From positions 28,241-92,240 of the forward strand of contig DATIIT010000006.1 in NCBI GenBank assembly GCA_035479375.1: a DNA stretch of 64,000 nucleotides. The letters run 5' to 3'. The stretch comes from PMNU01 sp035479375 (GTDB lineage Bacteria > Patescibacteriota > Saccharimonadia > Saccharimonadales > UBA4665). The notes beneath the pieces are model-generated. The model had not been told where the DNA came from. It worked only from the letters and a program-made list of their open reading frames with translations, and did no database searches. This document shows, piece after piece, positions 7,927 to 16,630 of this stretch; position 1 is the first letter of the stretch; each line of letters starts with the position of its first letter. The translations under genes were made by a program, and so were the position numbers.

Positions 7927-9180
7927 TTAATTATACGCCTCTTGTTCGGCAAGTTCCACTCCGGAACCAAGCTCGGCAGATAGCTGCTGGTGCACGGCCG
8001 TCTCCAGGTTCTCTTGGTTGAGGTAGCGCACCATCAGCTCGTGCCAGAGGTTGTCGCGTACAAAATGCACAATGCGGTCCTGGAACGACAAGTGGTTGCA
8101 GTAGCCCAGCGCCACGTCCAGCGCGTTACAGGACACAATTTGGCCGCCCTCGTCGATTAAGCCCAGCGATTCGCTATCCACCCAAAATTCCAGCGCCGGC
8201 TCCAGCTGGGCGAGCGTCTTTTCGCCGGAAATCCACTGTAAGTCTTCGGGCTGGACGTGCGGCTCAAAAATTTCCGGGTGGTAGGCGGTGGTAAACCGGG
8301 CATAATAGCGCTGGATCATGCGCCACGGCACAGGCTGGCCGGCAAGCTGGGCGCTGGTGTACGGCTCGCCCACCGATGATTCCTGCAGCCGCTTGCCAAA
8401 ATCCGGCTTCACCTGCTGCAATTTGGCGTACGAGCTGTGCGCCCGGATGCCGTTCATTTCTTCTAGCGCCAGCAGCAGCGTGGTGATGGCCAGGCCGTCC
8501 ACGCGCTGGTCAATAGGCAGCAGGACAACGGCGCCCAGCTCGCGGAAAGCCAGGATGTTGTGGTGCGCGGCTGCCACAAACTCGTGCGCAGTGGCCTGCC
8601 ATTTTTTGCCGGCCGGATGTACTACCGCGAGGCTGCGCATCTCGAAATCGCTGGGTGTGAGCTTGGCGTACTGCTCGCGGAAGGCCTTATGCCAGGTGGC
8701 GGGCTCGCACATCATGGCCGCGGCGTAGAGGTTGGCGGGCGACTCGTGCTTCAGCATAGAATCTAGCGAGCGGTAGCCGAGCCGCTTCATGGCCAGCTTT
8801 GGCGGCTTTTTCTTGAGCAACTTCTTGGCCACGCTGGCCTTCAGCGCAAAACAGTTGTGCAGCACGCCATTTTTCTCTAGAAATTGCTGCACACGGGAGA
8901 TGATGTCGTCTGAACTGGCGTCTTCGGTGATGCCGAGCGCGGCGCGCACTTTTTGCTCATCCTGTTTGAGGCGCTCTTGCAGCTGGCCATACAACTCGCG
9001 GCCGGTGGTGTCACTGGGGTCGAGCCCCAGCTGTGCGATTTTTGCCCGGGTGCGCTGCAACACGTCAGTGGTCAGCCGGATGTCCGTCCCCGGACGGCCG
9101 GCGGCTTGCTCTAACTGCTGAATTCCCTGACTAAACGTGGGTTCGCTTGCCCCCAGCGCTACCGACAAAAAGCGTGTCAT
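7927..9180 (-). CDS. conserved-looking hypothetical protein, 417 residues
   Basis: I chose the ATG at 9178-9180 (MTRFLSVALGASEP). The sequence before it in the same frame is Trp/Arg-rich and unlike protein, and GGTGGAGAT directly precedes the ATG. The protein is soluble and largely helical, with a coiled-coil-like stretch around residues 55-85, a Lys-rich patch (KKLLKKKPPKLAMKR) near 120, and a C-terminal half rich in His, Trp and Glu. There is no recognisable catalytic motif or membrane segment. It is followed closely by the LOG-family gene, so the two may be cotranscribed. Confidence 0.8.
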   Translation of the reverse strand: MTRFLSVALGASEPTFSQGIQQLEQAAGRPGTDIRLTTDVLQRTRAKIAQLGLDPSDTTGRELYGQLQERLKQDEQKVRAALGITEDASSDDIISRVQQFLEKNGVLHNCFALKASVAKKLLKKKPPKLAMKRLGYRSLDSMLKHESPANLYAAAMMCEPATWHKAFREQYAKLTPSDFEMRSLAVVHPAGKKWQATAHEFVAAAHHNILAFRELGAVVLLPIDQRVDGLAITTLLLALEEMNGIRAHSSYAKLQQVKPDFGKRLQESSVGEPYTSAQLAGQPVPWRMIQRYYARFTTAYHPEIFEPHVQPEDLQWISGEKTLAQLEPALEFWVDSESLGLIDEGGQIVSCNALDVALGYCNHLSFQDRIVHFVRDNLWHELMVRYLNQENLETAVHQQLSAELGSGVELAEQEAYN

Positions 9181-9223
9181 ATCTCCACCCAGATTATCAC
9201 AAGCGGCTTGGTTTGCGCTATGG

Positions 9224-9781
9224 CTACTGCCACATTGAGGCGGCCATATTGCCAAGCACAGCGAGGCCGTCCAGCGACACATATGCCGAGGCGCCCAGCG
9301 ACACCACCAGTTCCAGCGGGGTCGCCGATGGATAGAGGCCGCCACTATCTGGCGTGCGCAGCGTACATAGCGGCTCCGTGGATGGGGCCGTCACTGACCC
9401 GGTAGGGCGCGCCGGGCCCGAATCCCCAAGCTTGCTACTGCCCAAACGCCGTAACAGGTACTGCTGGGTTGCCGCACTCGCTGCAGCCCCTGCCGCTACC
9501 GCGAGTGCGGCGCCCGCTGCGGCAAGGCCAACACCCTCTGGCAGTGCCGTACCGGGCATAACATCTGCGACGCCTACAGCGAGCGCGCCTACAGCTACCA
9601 CGATATTGCCTTGGCGGTGTCGGTCGATCTGGTGTGCATAATCCGCCGCAGCCTGTTGGTCGCCAGCAAACCGCGCCCGGACGCCCTCCCCGTATGCCCA
9701 CTTCACATGGTGTTTGCCGTCAAACGGGGCGCGTCCCACAAGGTGGGCAAAGCGGCTCATAACTGACATGAACACTACCAT
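9224..9781 (-). CDS. small membrane protein of unknown function
   Basis: A 185-residue protein. Its basic N-terminal 55 residues are followed by two Ala/Gly/Val-rich hydrophobic stretches at about 58-76 and 84-106 that could span the membrane as a hairpin. A Pro/Ser/Thr-rich region follows, and then a short hydrophobic C terminus. Three ATG codons lie close together (residues 1, 5 and 8), so the exact start is uncertain. No family is recognised. Confidence 0.55.
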   Translation of the reverse strand: MVVFMSVMSRFAHLVGRAPFDGKHHVKWAYGEGVRARFAGDQQAAADYAHQIDRHRQGNIVVAVGALAVGVADVMPGTALPEGVGLAAAGAALAVAAGAAASAATQQYLLRRLGSSKLGDSGPARPTGSVTAPSTEPLCTLRTPDSGGLYPSATPLELVVSLGASAYVSLDGLAVLGNMAASMWQ

Positions 9782-9811
9782 ACCACATTCCTACCGGCAC
9801 CGCGCCTGTGC

Positions 9812-9817
9812 TATAGT
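9812..9817 (+). promoter_or_regulatory. extended -10 box for the HAD phosphatase gene
   Basis: TATAGT preceded by TGC (extended -10 form), then six bases (TTTCAC) and the ATG at 9824. There is no ribosome site, so a leaderless mRNA is likely. Confidence 0.55.
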
Positions 9818-9823
9818 TTTCAC

Positions 9824-10597
9824 ATGCCAAAGTATTCCGATTTTGCCGCCGCTATCTTCGACGTCGACGACACGCTCATCAGCAACTTCCCGCCCGATTA
9901 CCCCATGGGCTTGCACGAGGAGTCGCGCCTGCAAGCCGTGCACCAGGTGGGGCGCACGCACGGCATCCCCGCCCTGGCCCACTTTGGCGCGCAGGACAAC
10001 CATGACGCCTTTAAAAACGCCAGCGTCCACTCCATGGAAGGCGCCACCTGGGCAATTCTGCAAAAAGCCGGGCTGGCCGGCAGCGACAGCATCAATTACG
10101 CCGACCCGTTTTTGTTAGAGATCGTCAAAATCAAGGATAAGCTCCACAAGGACGTCTTGCTGGCGCATGGCCGCGAGGTGCCGGGCGCCGCCGCCTTCGT
10201 GCGGGCGCTGGCCGCCCACGGCTTCCAGGGCAAAATGGCCGTGGCCAGCACTGGCTCGCGGCGCGACATCCTGCTGTCTTTGGAAATAATTGGCGTGGCC
10301 GGATTGTTCCCAGACAAGCAAATCGTCACCAAAGAGAGCTTTTTTGAGCACCCCAAGCCGCACCCCATGGCCTTTGACCTGGCGTTTAAAAGCCTAGGCT
10401 TGCCAACAGACACCCCGCGCACCAAAGTCATCGCTTTTGAGGATGACCCCCGCGGCATCATGAGCGCCAAGGCCGCCGGCCTGTATGTGTGCGGCATCAC
10501 CACGCGCTACACCAAAGCAGAGCTGGCCGGCCAGCCGGTGGCGCCAGACCTTATCTGCGATAGTTACGAGGAAATTGCTGTGGCGCTCGGGCTGTAG
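9824..10597 (+). CDS. HAD-superfamily phosphatase, beta-phosphoglucomutase-like
   Basis: A 257-residue haloacid-dehalogenase-type hydrolase. Motif I is FDVDDTL (Asp13 nucleophile, Asp15 acid/base), followed by a helical cap of about 110 residues. Motif II is the Ser/Thr of VASTGSRRD, motif III the Lys of HPKPHP, and motif IV EDDPRG. The cap position and the HPKPHP-EDDPRG spacing match the phosphoglycolate phosphatase/beta-phosphoglucomutase group, so a small phosphosugar is the likely substrate. The gene stands at the head of a region of sugar-phosphate enzymes but points away from them. Confidence 0.88.
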   Translation: MPKYSDFAAAIFDVDDTLISNFPPDYPMGLHEESRLQAVHQVGRTHGIPALAHFGAQDNHDAFKNASVHSMEGATWAILQKAGLAGSDSINYADPFLLEIVKIKDKLHKDVLLAHGREVPGAAAFVRALAAHGFQGKMAVASTGSRRDILLSLEIIGVAGLFPDKQIVTKESFFEHPKPHPMAFDLAFKSLGLPTDTPRTKVIAFEDDPRGIMSAKAAGLYVCGITTRYTKAELAGQPVAPDLICDSYEEIAVALGL

Positions 10598-10641
10598 CGC
10601 GGGCAGGTACGTTTAAGCTAGCCCGGCCTGTAAGCACAATC

Positions 10642-11643
10642 CTACAACGGCGTGGGCTCGTAGCCTTTGGGTGCCTCGTGCAACAGCTGTAACAATTCTT
10701 TTTCTTTGAGCAGGCCGGCTTGGGCACCAACTTGTTGCACCACGCTCATGGATTCAATAGGCGCCCAGCGCAGCGCGTCTTCCAAACTGAGGCCTTTGGC
10801 GGCTGCGGCCACAAACGCGGCGGCAAAGGCGTCACCGGCGCCAGTGCGCTCAAATGGTGGCTTGGGGTCGGGGTACAACGGCATTTTCAGGCGCTGGTGG
10901 CCATCGCTGGCAAAGGCACCTTTGGGGCCGTCGGTAATCACCACCACTTGCGGGCCAAGGGCGTGCAGGTGGTCAAACAGGTTGTTGATGTCGTCGTGCT
11001 TGCCGCCGCCCACCAGCGCGGCCTCTTCGCGGTTCAAAATAAGGATGGCCGTGCGCTTATAGATGCGCTTCAGGCGCTCGGTGCCAGCCTTCATCTGGAA
11101 AGTGCCCGGCTGGAAGGCCAGGTGCACGCTGGGGTTTTCATCCAGCCAGTCAGAGACTTGGTCGTGGTAGTCGATGGCTTTTTCGCTAATCGAGCTAAAG
11201 TACACCCACCGCGGCGTCTCGTTTGGGCGGAGGTGCGGCCAGTGGTAATCGTACTCTTCGTGCTTGATAAGGATGGTGCGCTCCTCTTTGTACCACAGCA
11301 CGTAGTGGTGGTTGCTGACTTTGCCAGGGTTGATGCGCACAAAACGGGTGTCTACTTTGTTTTTGCCAAGGGCGCGGATCATGTCGCGGCCGTAATCGTC
11401 GCCGCCCACATTGGTTACGAAGGTGCTCTTGAGCCCTAGCCGCGCAAAGGCCACGGCCGCATTGGCGGCGTTGCCCACACCGTGGATCACTTGGGCGTAG
11501 TCGTACGGGATTTTGGTGCCAAACGGGATGGCCAGCCACTGCTCGCCATTTTTCTCGTGCTCTACTTTTTCTTCGTCGCTAAACAGGCGGATGAACGCAT
11601 CGGATACAATGTCGCCAATGCTGAGTACGTCAAACTGGTGCAT
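10642..11643 (-). CDS. PfkB-family carbohydrate/nucleoside kinase
   Basis: A 333-residue ribokinase-type kinase that transfers phosphate from ATP to a sugar or nucleoside hydroxyl. The N-terminal glycine-rich site is GGDDYGRDMI near 80-89, and the C-terminal anion hole with the catalytic Asp is GAGDAF at 268-273. The HGVGNAANAAVAFARLG block is the usual substrate-binding strand-helix. The exact substrate (ribose, fructose 6-phosphate or adenosine) cannot be settled from motifs. GAGGGGGC lies just before the ATG as ribosome site. Its neighbours are aldolase and transketolase genes, so a sugar substrate is favoured. Confidence 0.9.
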   Translation of the reverse strand: MHQFDVLSIGDIVSDAFIRLFSDEEKVEHEKNGEQWLAIPFGTKIPYDYAQVIHGVGNAANAAVAFARLGLKSTFVTNVGGDDYGRDMIRALGKNKVDTRFVRINPGKVSNHHYVLWYKEERTILIKHEEYDYHWPHLRPNETPRWVYFSSISEKAIDYHDQVSDWLDENPSVHLAFQPGTFQMKAGTERLKRIYKRTAILILNREEAALVGGGKHDDINNLFDHLHALGPQVVVITDGPKGAFASDGHQRLKMPLYPDPKPPFERTGAGDAFAAAFVAAAAKGLSLEDALRWAPIESMSVVQQVGAQAGLLKEKELLQLLHEAPKGYEPTPL

Positions 11644-11769
11644 GCCCCCTCTTTCACTTTATATTTCGCTTATGTTTATTGTGCCACAGGCGGTGGTGGC
11701 GATGCAAACGTAACTTCAGTCTGCAGGTCGGGCGGCAAACCTTGCAATCATATCTTTTTATGATACTGT

Positions 11770-12447
11770 ATGAATATGTCTGAGCTGTCCCTTGCTGCGC
11801 CCACATACAGTGAAGCGCTTACTGCACTACAATCCCCAGCCTTTGCCGCGGCCGTAACAGCGGTGGCCCGGCATGTGGAGATGAGCCCGCACGGCGACGC
11901 CGCCTTCGCCTACTACAAATCGCCGGCGAAAAGCCTTTCCCGCGGGCCACGGTTGGCGTTCGCCCCTCGGGAGCAACAACCGTTAGGCCCCTTCCATGAC
12001 ATAGCCAGCGAAACGCTCTCCTATGACGGCGAGATTGTGCGCCCAGATTTGGCCCTTGTTGTACATGGCCACCCCCGCCCAAAACCAGAGAGAGGAAGGA
12101 GAATTGATGCACGGTCTCCCCTTTATACCGACATTGGCCATTTTGCGCTGATAAACCGGCATAACCCGGGCGCAATTGCGGGTGTTGCGACGCCCGTCGA
12201 CGATGCGACGATTGAACTTACCCTCTACCGGGCGCGCGGAGACCGTGGCTATGTAATCGATTATGCCGAGCTAGCGACAACCCTAGAGCAAGGGATAGAC
12301 CCCCGGCAGGCGCAAGACGCTATCTCGCAGGCAGGGATCGTCACTATGACAGGCCAGGTTGTCGGGTCAAACACTGGCGCCGGGGACATATATATCACTC
12401 CCCATGACGCTCTCCTTAATCTGTTCCAGCCAGCGCTGCAGCGCTAA
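11770..12447 (+). CDS. orphan protein with a possible degenerate JAMM/MPN fold
   Basis: A 225-residue soluble protein. Around residues 99-121 it reads H-G-H-P, then 13 residues, S-P-L-Y-T-D-I-G-H-F, and a following strand pattern (PGAIAGVAT... ELTLYRA). This recalls the metal-binding HxHP...SxxD core of JAMM/MPN isopeptidases, with Glu37 a possible upstream ligand. The serine is displaced by two residues from the canonical SxxD, so the match is weak. TATGAT lies five bases before the ATG. The gene overlaps the end of the convergent aldolase gene by four bases. Confidence 0.7.
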   Translation: MNMSELSLAAPTYSEALTALQSPAFAAAVTAVARHVEMSPHGDAAFAYYKSPAKSLSRGPRLAFAPREQQPLGPFHDIASETLSYDGEIVRPDLALVVHGHPRPKPERGRRIDARSPLYTDIGHFALINRHNPGAIAGVATPVDDATIELTLYRARGDRGYVIDYAELATTLEQGIDPRQAQDAISQAGIVTMTGQVVGSNTGAGDIYITPHDALLNLFQPALQR

Positions 12448-13502
12448 AGATCTTGGGCGTGCGAGGCGTCGGTGCTAGCGCCGAGCTGCGATTCGTCCAG
12501 CTCGCCTTTGGTGGCGGCGCTAGCCAGCTCAAGCTGGCGGTGGAACAGCTCTTTGGTGGCTTGCGTGGCGTTGCGGTTGGCCGCCCAGGCCTTCAGAACC
12601 GGGTCTTGCAGCGCACGGGAGTACGAGAACGTGACGCCCCATGGGTGCGGCCCCTGCTGTGCGATGCGCTGGGCAATTTTAGCCAGGTCGGCAAAAGCGT
12701 CGTTGCTGGTTTGGCCGCCGCTTAAGAATACGATGCCGCCCAGCTCCTCGGGCACGTGCCCGCGGAACACACGCACCGTGCGCTCGGCAACGTCGTCGTG
12801 GTTAATGGGCGTGCCGCTGTCTTTGCCCGGCAGCACCATGCTGGTCTTCAGGATGGCGCCCGGCAGGTGCACGCGGAAGGAACGCATGGTCTGGAATAAC
12901 AAATCCAGTGTGTGTGCCAGGGCTTGCTCGCACTGCTCGGCGGTGTGGTCGCCGTCGAATAACACTTCTGGCTCCACAATAGGAACCATGCCCACGTCTT
13001 GGCAGATGCGGGCGTAGCGCGCCAGGGTGTAGGTGTTAGCGCCAATACATTCATCCGTGGGGATGCCCTCGCCAATGGTGATGACGCAGCGGAATTTGGC
13101 AAACTTTGCCCCTGCGCCGGCGTATGTTGCCATACGTTCCGGCAGGCCGTCAAGGCCTTGGGTGACTTTTTCTCCTGGGAAGCCCGGCAAATCTACCAGG
13201 CCCTTGTCTACCTTGATGCCCGGCATGATGCCGTGGTTTTTAAGGTACTCGCGGAAGATCTGGCCGGTGTGGGTCGCCTGCCAGAACGTTTCGTCAAACA
13301 AGATAACGCCGCTCAAATAGTCTTCGGCGCCCGGCGTCGTTAACAGTAGTTCGCGGTACTCGCGGCGCGTTTCCTCGGTGCACGGGACATGCACAGCGTC
13401 AAAGCGCTTTTCACAGCTGGCATTGCTTTCGTCGGCCGCCAGCAAGCCTTTGCCATGCGCCACCAGTTTGTGGGCAATCTCTTCTAATGCAGCTGTATCC
13501 AT
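12444..13502 (-). CDS. fba: fructose-bisphosphate aldolase class I
   Basis: Cleaves fructose 1,6-bisphosphate to two triose phosphates, or runs in reverse, through a Schiff base. The 352-residue product carries LLAADESN near the N terminus, GKRF-type phosphate contacts, the VPIVEPEVLFDGDH strand and the Schiff-base lysine in GAILKTSMVLPGK, all class I hallmarks. I prefer the ATG at 13500-13502 (MDTAALEE) because TATACT ends exactly six bases upstream. A longer frame from 13532 lacks signals. It is transcribed in the same direction as the split transketolase next door. Confidence 0.95.
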   Translation of the reverse strand: MDTAALEEIAHKLVAHGKGLLAADESNASCEKRFDAVHVPCTEETRREYRELLLTTPGAEDYLSGVILFDETFWQATHTGQIFREYLKNHGIMPGIKVDKGLVDLPGFPGEKVTQGLDGLPERMATYAGAGAKFAKFRCVITIGEGIPTDECIGANTYTLARYARICQDVGMVPIVEPEVLFDGDHTAEQCEQALAHTLDLLFQTMRSFRVHLPGAILKTSMVLPGKDSGTPINHDDVAERTVRVFRGHVPEELGGIVFLSGGQTSNDAFADLAKIAQRIAQQGPHPWGVTFSYSRALQDPVLKAWAANRNATQATKELFHRQLELASAATKGELDESQLGASTDASHAQDL

Positions 13503-13508
13503 GAGCGT

Positions 13509-13514
13509 AGTATA
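13509..13514 (-). promoter_or_regulatory. -10 box of the aldolase gene (leaderless type)
   Basis: TATACT on the minus strand, followed by ACGCTC and the aldolase ATG. The spacing of six bases again predicts transcription starting at the start codon. Confidence 0.55.
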
Positions 13515-13535
13515 ACGCTTATGTTTGGGCAATGG

Positions 13536-14522
13536 CTAGCGCTTTTTGTCTAGCACAGCGTGCGCGGCCATGGCAATGTGTACGTCGTCCAGCCCATAGT
13601 GCTTCAAAAGCTCCTCCGGCTCTTTGGCCGATTGCCCAAACTCGTCCTTCATGCCGATGCGCTTCAGCGGCACCGGGTGGTTCTCGCCCAACAGCTCAGC
13701 CACTGCGCCGCCCAGGCCGCCATTTACCTGCCCCTCTTCGGCGATGACCACCGCGCCGGTTTTTTGCGCGCTCTTAATAATGGTAGCGCCGTCCAGCGGC
13801 TTCACCGTAGGCACATGGATGACTTCGGCGCTAATGCCGTCTTTGGCCAAAATCTCGGCCGCCGCCAGCGCCTGGTACGTCATGGTACCGTTAGCCACCA
13901 GGGTGACATCCGCGCCTTCGCGGAAGACGTAGGCCGGGCCAATGGTAAAGGGCGTCTGCAGCGTGGTGAGCACCGGCGACGGCCCGCGCGCCAGGCGGAT
14001 GTAGTTGGGGCGCTTGTCTGCGGCCATGGCCAGCGCCATTTTCTCTGACTCCACAGCGTCACAGGGCACGAGCACCACCATGCCCGGTAGCACGCGCATC
14101 AGGGCGACGTCCTCTAGCGCCTGGTGCGTGGCGCCGTCCGGCGCGGTGTACAGCCCGGCGTGCGAGCCCACAATCTTCACCGGCCGCTCGTTTAAACAGA
14201 TGGTGGTACGGATTTGCTCCCAGCACCGCCCCGGGCAAAACGCCGCGTAGCTGCTCACAAACGGAATTTTGCCCATGGCCGCCAGGCCCGAGCCCACGGT
14301 AACGATGTTTTGCTCGGCGATGCCGGCCTCAATGAAGCGGTCCGGGAAGGCCTCGGCAAACAGGCTCATTTTAGTGCTGTCGGTGAGGTCGGCGCACACG
14401 CCCACCACTTGGCCGTTCAATTGGCCGGCCTTCAACAACCCGCGGCCAAAGCCGTCGCGGATCGACTCTTTTTTGATGTCTTTGGCGCGCAGGTCTTGCT
14501 GCAATAAGTGTAAATCTGCCAT
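13536..14522 (-). CDS. transketolase, C-terminal subunit
   Basis: A 328-residue protein equal to the pyrimidine-binding and C-terminal domains of transketolase. It carries the GIAEQNIVTVGSGLA block with the catalytic Glu (IEAGIAEQN), the SYAAFCPGRCWEQIR segment, and a transketolase C-terminal fold ending in the VIAEEGQVNGGLGGAVAELL region. I chose the ATG at 14520-14522, which lies one base after the TAA of the N-terminal half. An upstream extension is Trp/Arg-rich nonsense. Two-gene transketolases are known in archaea and many bacteria. The two halves must assemble around thiamine diphosphate. Confidence 0.93.
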   Translation of the reverse strand: MADLHLLQQDLRAKDIKKESIRDGFGRGLLKAGQLNGQVVGVCADLTDSTKMSLFAEAFPDRFIEAGIAEQNIVTVGSGLAAMGKIPFVSSYAAFCPGRCWEQIRTTICLNERPVKIVGSHAGLYTAPDGATHQALEDVALMRVLPGMVVLVPCDAVESEKMALAMAADKRPNYIRLARGPSPVLTTLQTPFTIGPAYVFREGADVTLVANGTMTYQALAAAEILAKDGISAEVIHVPTVKPLDGATIIKSAQKTGAVVIAEEGQVNGGLGGAVAELLGENHPVPLKRIGMKDEFGQSAKEPEELLKHYGLDDVHIAMAAHAVLDKKR

Positions 14523-14523
14523 G

Positions 14524-15381
14524 TTAGTCGTTCTCGCTCTTGATTTTGCCCTGCAGGGTGTGTATCTCGCGCAGGGCCTTTTTTGCTTGCTCGTGGTTGG
14601 GCGCCACGCCGTGCCAGTGGAAGTCGTACTCCATGAAGTCCACGCCCTTTCCGGGGACGGTGTGCGCCAAAATAACCACTGGCTTTTCCACAATGGCCTT
14701 GGCCATGTTCACGGCGTCAATCACCGCTTCGACGTCGTTGCCATCAATCTCCAACACGTACCAGCCAAAGCTTTCCCACTTGGCGCGCAGGTCTTCCAAG
14801 GGCATTACCACTTCTGTGGGGCCGTCAATTTGGATGTTGTTGCGGTCCACGATGGCGATCAGGTTGGTGAGCTTGTACTTGCCAATGAGCATGATGGCTT
14901 CCCAGTTGTTGCCCTCGTTAAGCTCGCCGTCGCCAACGGTTACGTACACCCAGCGGTGCTGTTGCTTGTCCATGCGTAAGGCCAGCGCCATGCCCGCGGC
15001 CTGGCTGAGCCCCGAGCCCAACGGCCCGCTGGTGTTTTCCAGCCCCGGCAGCAAGATGCGCTCCGGGTGCCCTTGCAGGCGCGAGCCAAACTGGCGCAGC
15101 GTCCACAACTCCTTGCGGTTAAAGTAGCCGGCGTGCGCCATGGCCGCGTAACGCACCGGGCAGGTGTGCCCGTTGCTTTGGATTAAGATGTCGCGCTCGT
15201 CCCAGTCTGGATTGGACGGGTCGTGCGTCATCAGGTTAAAATACAGCGCGGTGTAGATGTCTGCCTGGCCAAGTGAGCCGCCGGGATGGCCGCTGCCGGC
15301 CAGCTCCAACATCTTGATAATGTCACGCCGGATTTCGTTGGCCTTGAGCTCCAGCGCTTCAATCGAAAAAATCTGTCTCAT
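14524..15381 (-). CDS. transketolase, N-terminal subunit
   Basis: A 285-residue thiamine-diphosphate-binding half of transketolase. It has SGHPGGSLGQADIYTALY near residue 30, the GPLGSGLSQAAGMALA block, the VGDGELNEGNNWEA motif that holds Mg and the cofactor pyrophosphate (GDGx about 25 N), and HTVPGKGVDFME. With the C-terminal gene it transfers two-carbon ketol units between pentose, hexose and triose phosphates. It is first in the pair, with one base between its stop and the next start, so the subunits are made in equal amounts. Confidence 0.94.
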   Translation of the reverse strand: MRQIFSIEALELKANEIRRDIIKMLELAGSGHPGGSLGQADIYTALYFNLMTHDPSNPDWDERDILIQSNGHTCPVRYAAMAHAGYFNRKELWTLRQFGSRLQGHPERILLPGLENTSGPLGSGLSQAAGMALALRMDKQQHRWVYVTVGDGELNEGNNWEAIMLIGKYKLTNLIAIVDRNNIQIDGPTEVVMPLEDLRAKWESFGWYVLEIDGNDVEAVIDAVNMAKAIVEKPVVILAHTVPGKGVDFMEYDFHWHGVAPNHEQAKKALREIHTLQGKIKSEND

Positions 15382-15504
15382 ATCGTCCCATGTTTTTGCT
15401 TACGCTTTCTAGCATATGATAGCATCCCGCGGCGCGAAGCGGAACCTGTGGTGCGCACAGCCTCCAATTTGACAAAACGGCGCAACCTATACTAGGGTGA
15501 ACAA

Positions 15505-15963
15505 ATGGAGCACCAACCTTCCCGCAAGCCGCCCATGCGTTACATGCTATGGCTACCCGACAATAACCTCCTGAGCGACGCCGTGTTCGTTGATATGACC
15601 TTCCCCGGGGCAGATGGAGCTACCGTGCTCAACGGCATTAACGAGCTCATGTCCCTAGTAGAAGAGAGGGCGGCCGAAACATACGACGCCCCACTCAGTG
15701 ACGACGTTCCGGTATTCGTGGCGCCCATTACTGAAGTTACCCTTCAAGAAGATCCGTCTATCGTGCTGTCCCTGGACGCCCGGTGCTTGCGGGGAGACCC
15801 AGAAGGGCGCGCACAAGACTTGCGGAGCTTCTGTACAGCTATCGGTTGTTTCGTCCTTGACGTGCCGCACACTGCGGACCTGGCAGAATTTACACCAGGC
15901 GGCGCGCCGGTGGACCCGGTTTTTGTTGGGCCGCTTCTTGATACGGATAGTCCCCAACCGTAG
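15505..15963 (+). CDS. orphan 152-residue acidic protein
   Basis: I do not recognise this soluble acidic protein. It has a short basic N terminus and an alternating strand-helix pattern, with hydrophobic strands at SIVLSLDARCL and GCFVLDVP. A TATACT box lies 11 bases upstream of its ATG, and AGGGTG about five bases before the ATG may act as ribosome site. Its last 74 bases overlap the end of the convergent epimerase gene, an unusual depth of overlap. One of the two stops may be misplaced, or the overlap is a real compact arrangement. Confidence 0.6.
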   Translation: MEHQPSRKPPMRYMLWLPDNNLLSDAVFVDMTFPGADGATVLNGINELMSLVEERAAETYDAPLSDDVPVFVAPITEVTLQEDPSIVLSLDARCLRGDPEGRAQDLRSFCTAIGCFVLDVPHTADLAEFTPGGAPVDPVFVGPLLDTDSPQP

Positions 15964-16582
15964 CCTGCAACGATTCATACGCCGCCTGCGGGTCAGACGC
16001 ATGCTGGATAAACCCGCCAGTGTTCAAGACATCCACGCCGCCCGCCGCCAGAATATGCGCGTTTTGGTTGTTGATGCCGCCATCCCAGCCAATTTCCAGG
16101 CTCGGCTTTTGCTGCCGCAAGTGCAACACTTTCGTTAGCAAATGCGTGTCGGCTTGGCCGCCAAAATGCCCTAAATGGCCGGAAAAAATGAGCACGTGGT
16201 CGATCCACGGCAGCGCCGGCTCAATTGTCTGCGGCATGGTCTCGGCCCGGAGCGCCACGCCTACCTCTATACCGTGGGCGTGGGCTTGCTCGGCAAAGGC
16301 CACAAAATCGCCCTCGGCCTCGGCGTGCACAATGATGAGCTGCGGCTGCAACTTTAAGAGCAGTTTGGTGTGGCGGAAGGGCTCCTGGTACATCACGTGC
16401 AGGTCGGCGCGCACGTTGGCCGGCCACCAGGCTTGGTCCAGCCCAATGGTCTTGGTGGGCGCAAAGCGGCCGTCGGCCAGGTCTATATGGATTCGCGGCG
16501 CAAACGCCGTCACCCGCGCCACCTGTTGCTGGAACTCCTCGGCGCTGCCGGCCAAAACTGTGGGACAAATTTCTGCTGCCAT
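15890..16582 (-). CDS. rpe: ribulose-phosphate 3-epimerase-like protein
   Basis: A TIM-barrel protein of 230 residues. It keeps the metal and catalytic residues of ribulose-phosphate 3-epimerase: His32 and Asp34 (IHIDLADGRF), His62 (LHVM) and Asp167 (GWDGGI), plus a FGGQ loop near 140-143. Divergence is notable: the usual VMDG is LADG, the usual PSILS is PTVLA, and the NPGFGGQ loop is rewritten as GHLGHFGGQ. Epimerisation between ribulose 5-phosphate and xylulose 5-phosphate is the best guess given the transketolase and RpiB neighbours. A related sugar phosphate is possible. Confidence 0.82.
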   Translation of the reverse strand: MAAEICPTVLAGSAEEFQQQVARVTAFAPRIHIDLADGRFAPTKTIGLDQAWWPANVRADLHVMYQEPFRHTKLLLKLQPQLIIVHAEAEGDFVAFAEQAHAHGIEVGVALRAETMPQTIEPALPWIDHVLIFSGHLGHFGGQADTHLLTKVLHLRQQKPSLEIGWDGGINNQNAHILAAGGVDVLNTGGFIQHASDPQAAYESLQATVGDYPYQEAAQQKPGPPARRLV

Positions 16583-16630
16583 CGTTACTCTTGTATACTT
16601 TTACTAGCTACTAATTAGAGTATACCGCTT

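Noticed and set aside
13536..14693. Longer C-terminal transketolase starting at 14693
   Set aside because: The extra 57 residues are Trp/Arg/Thr-rich sequence antiparallel in style to the N-terminal subunit's coding frame. The ATG at 14522 directly after the TAA of the first subunit is far better.
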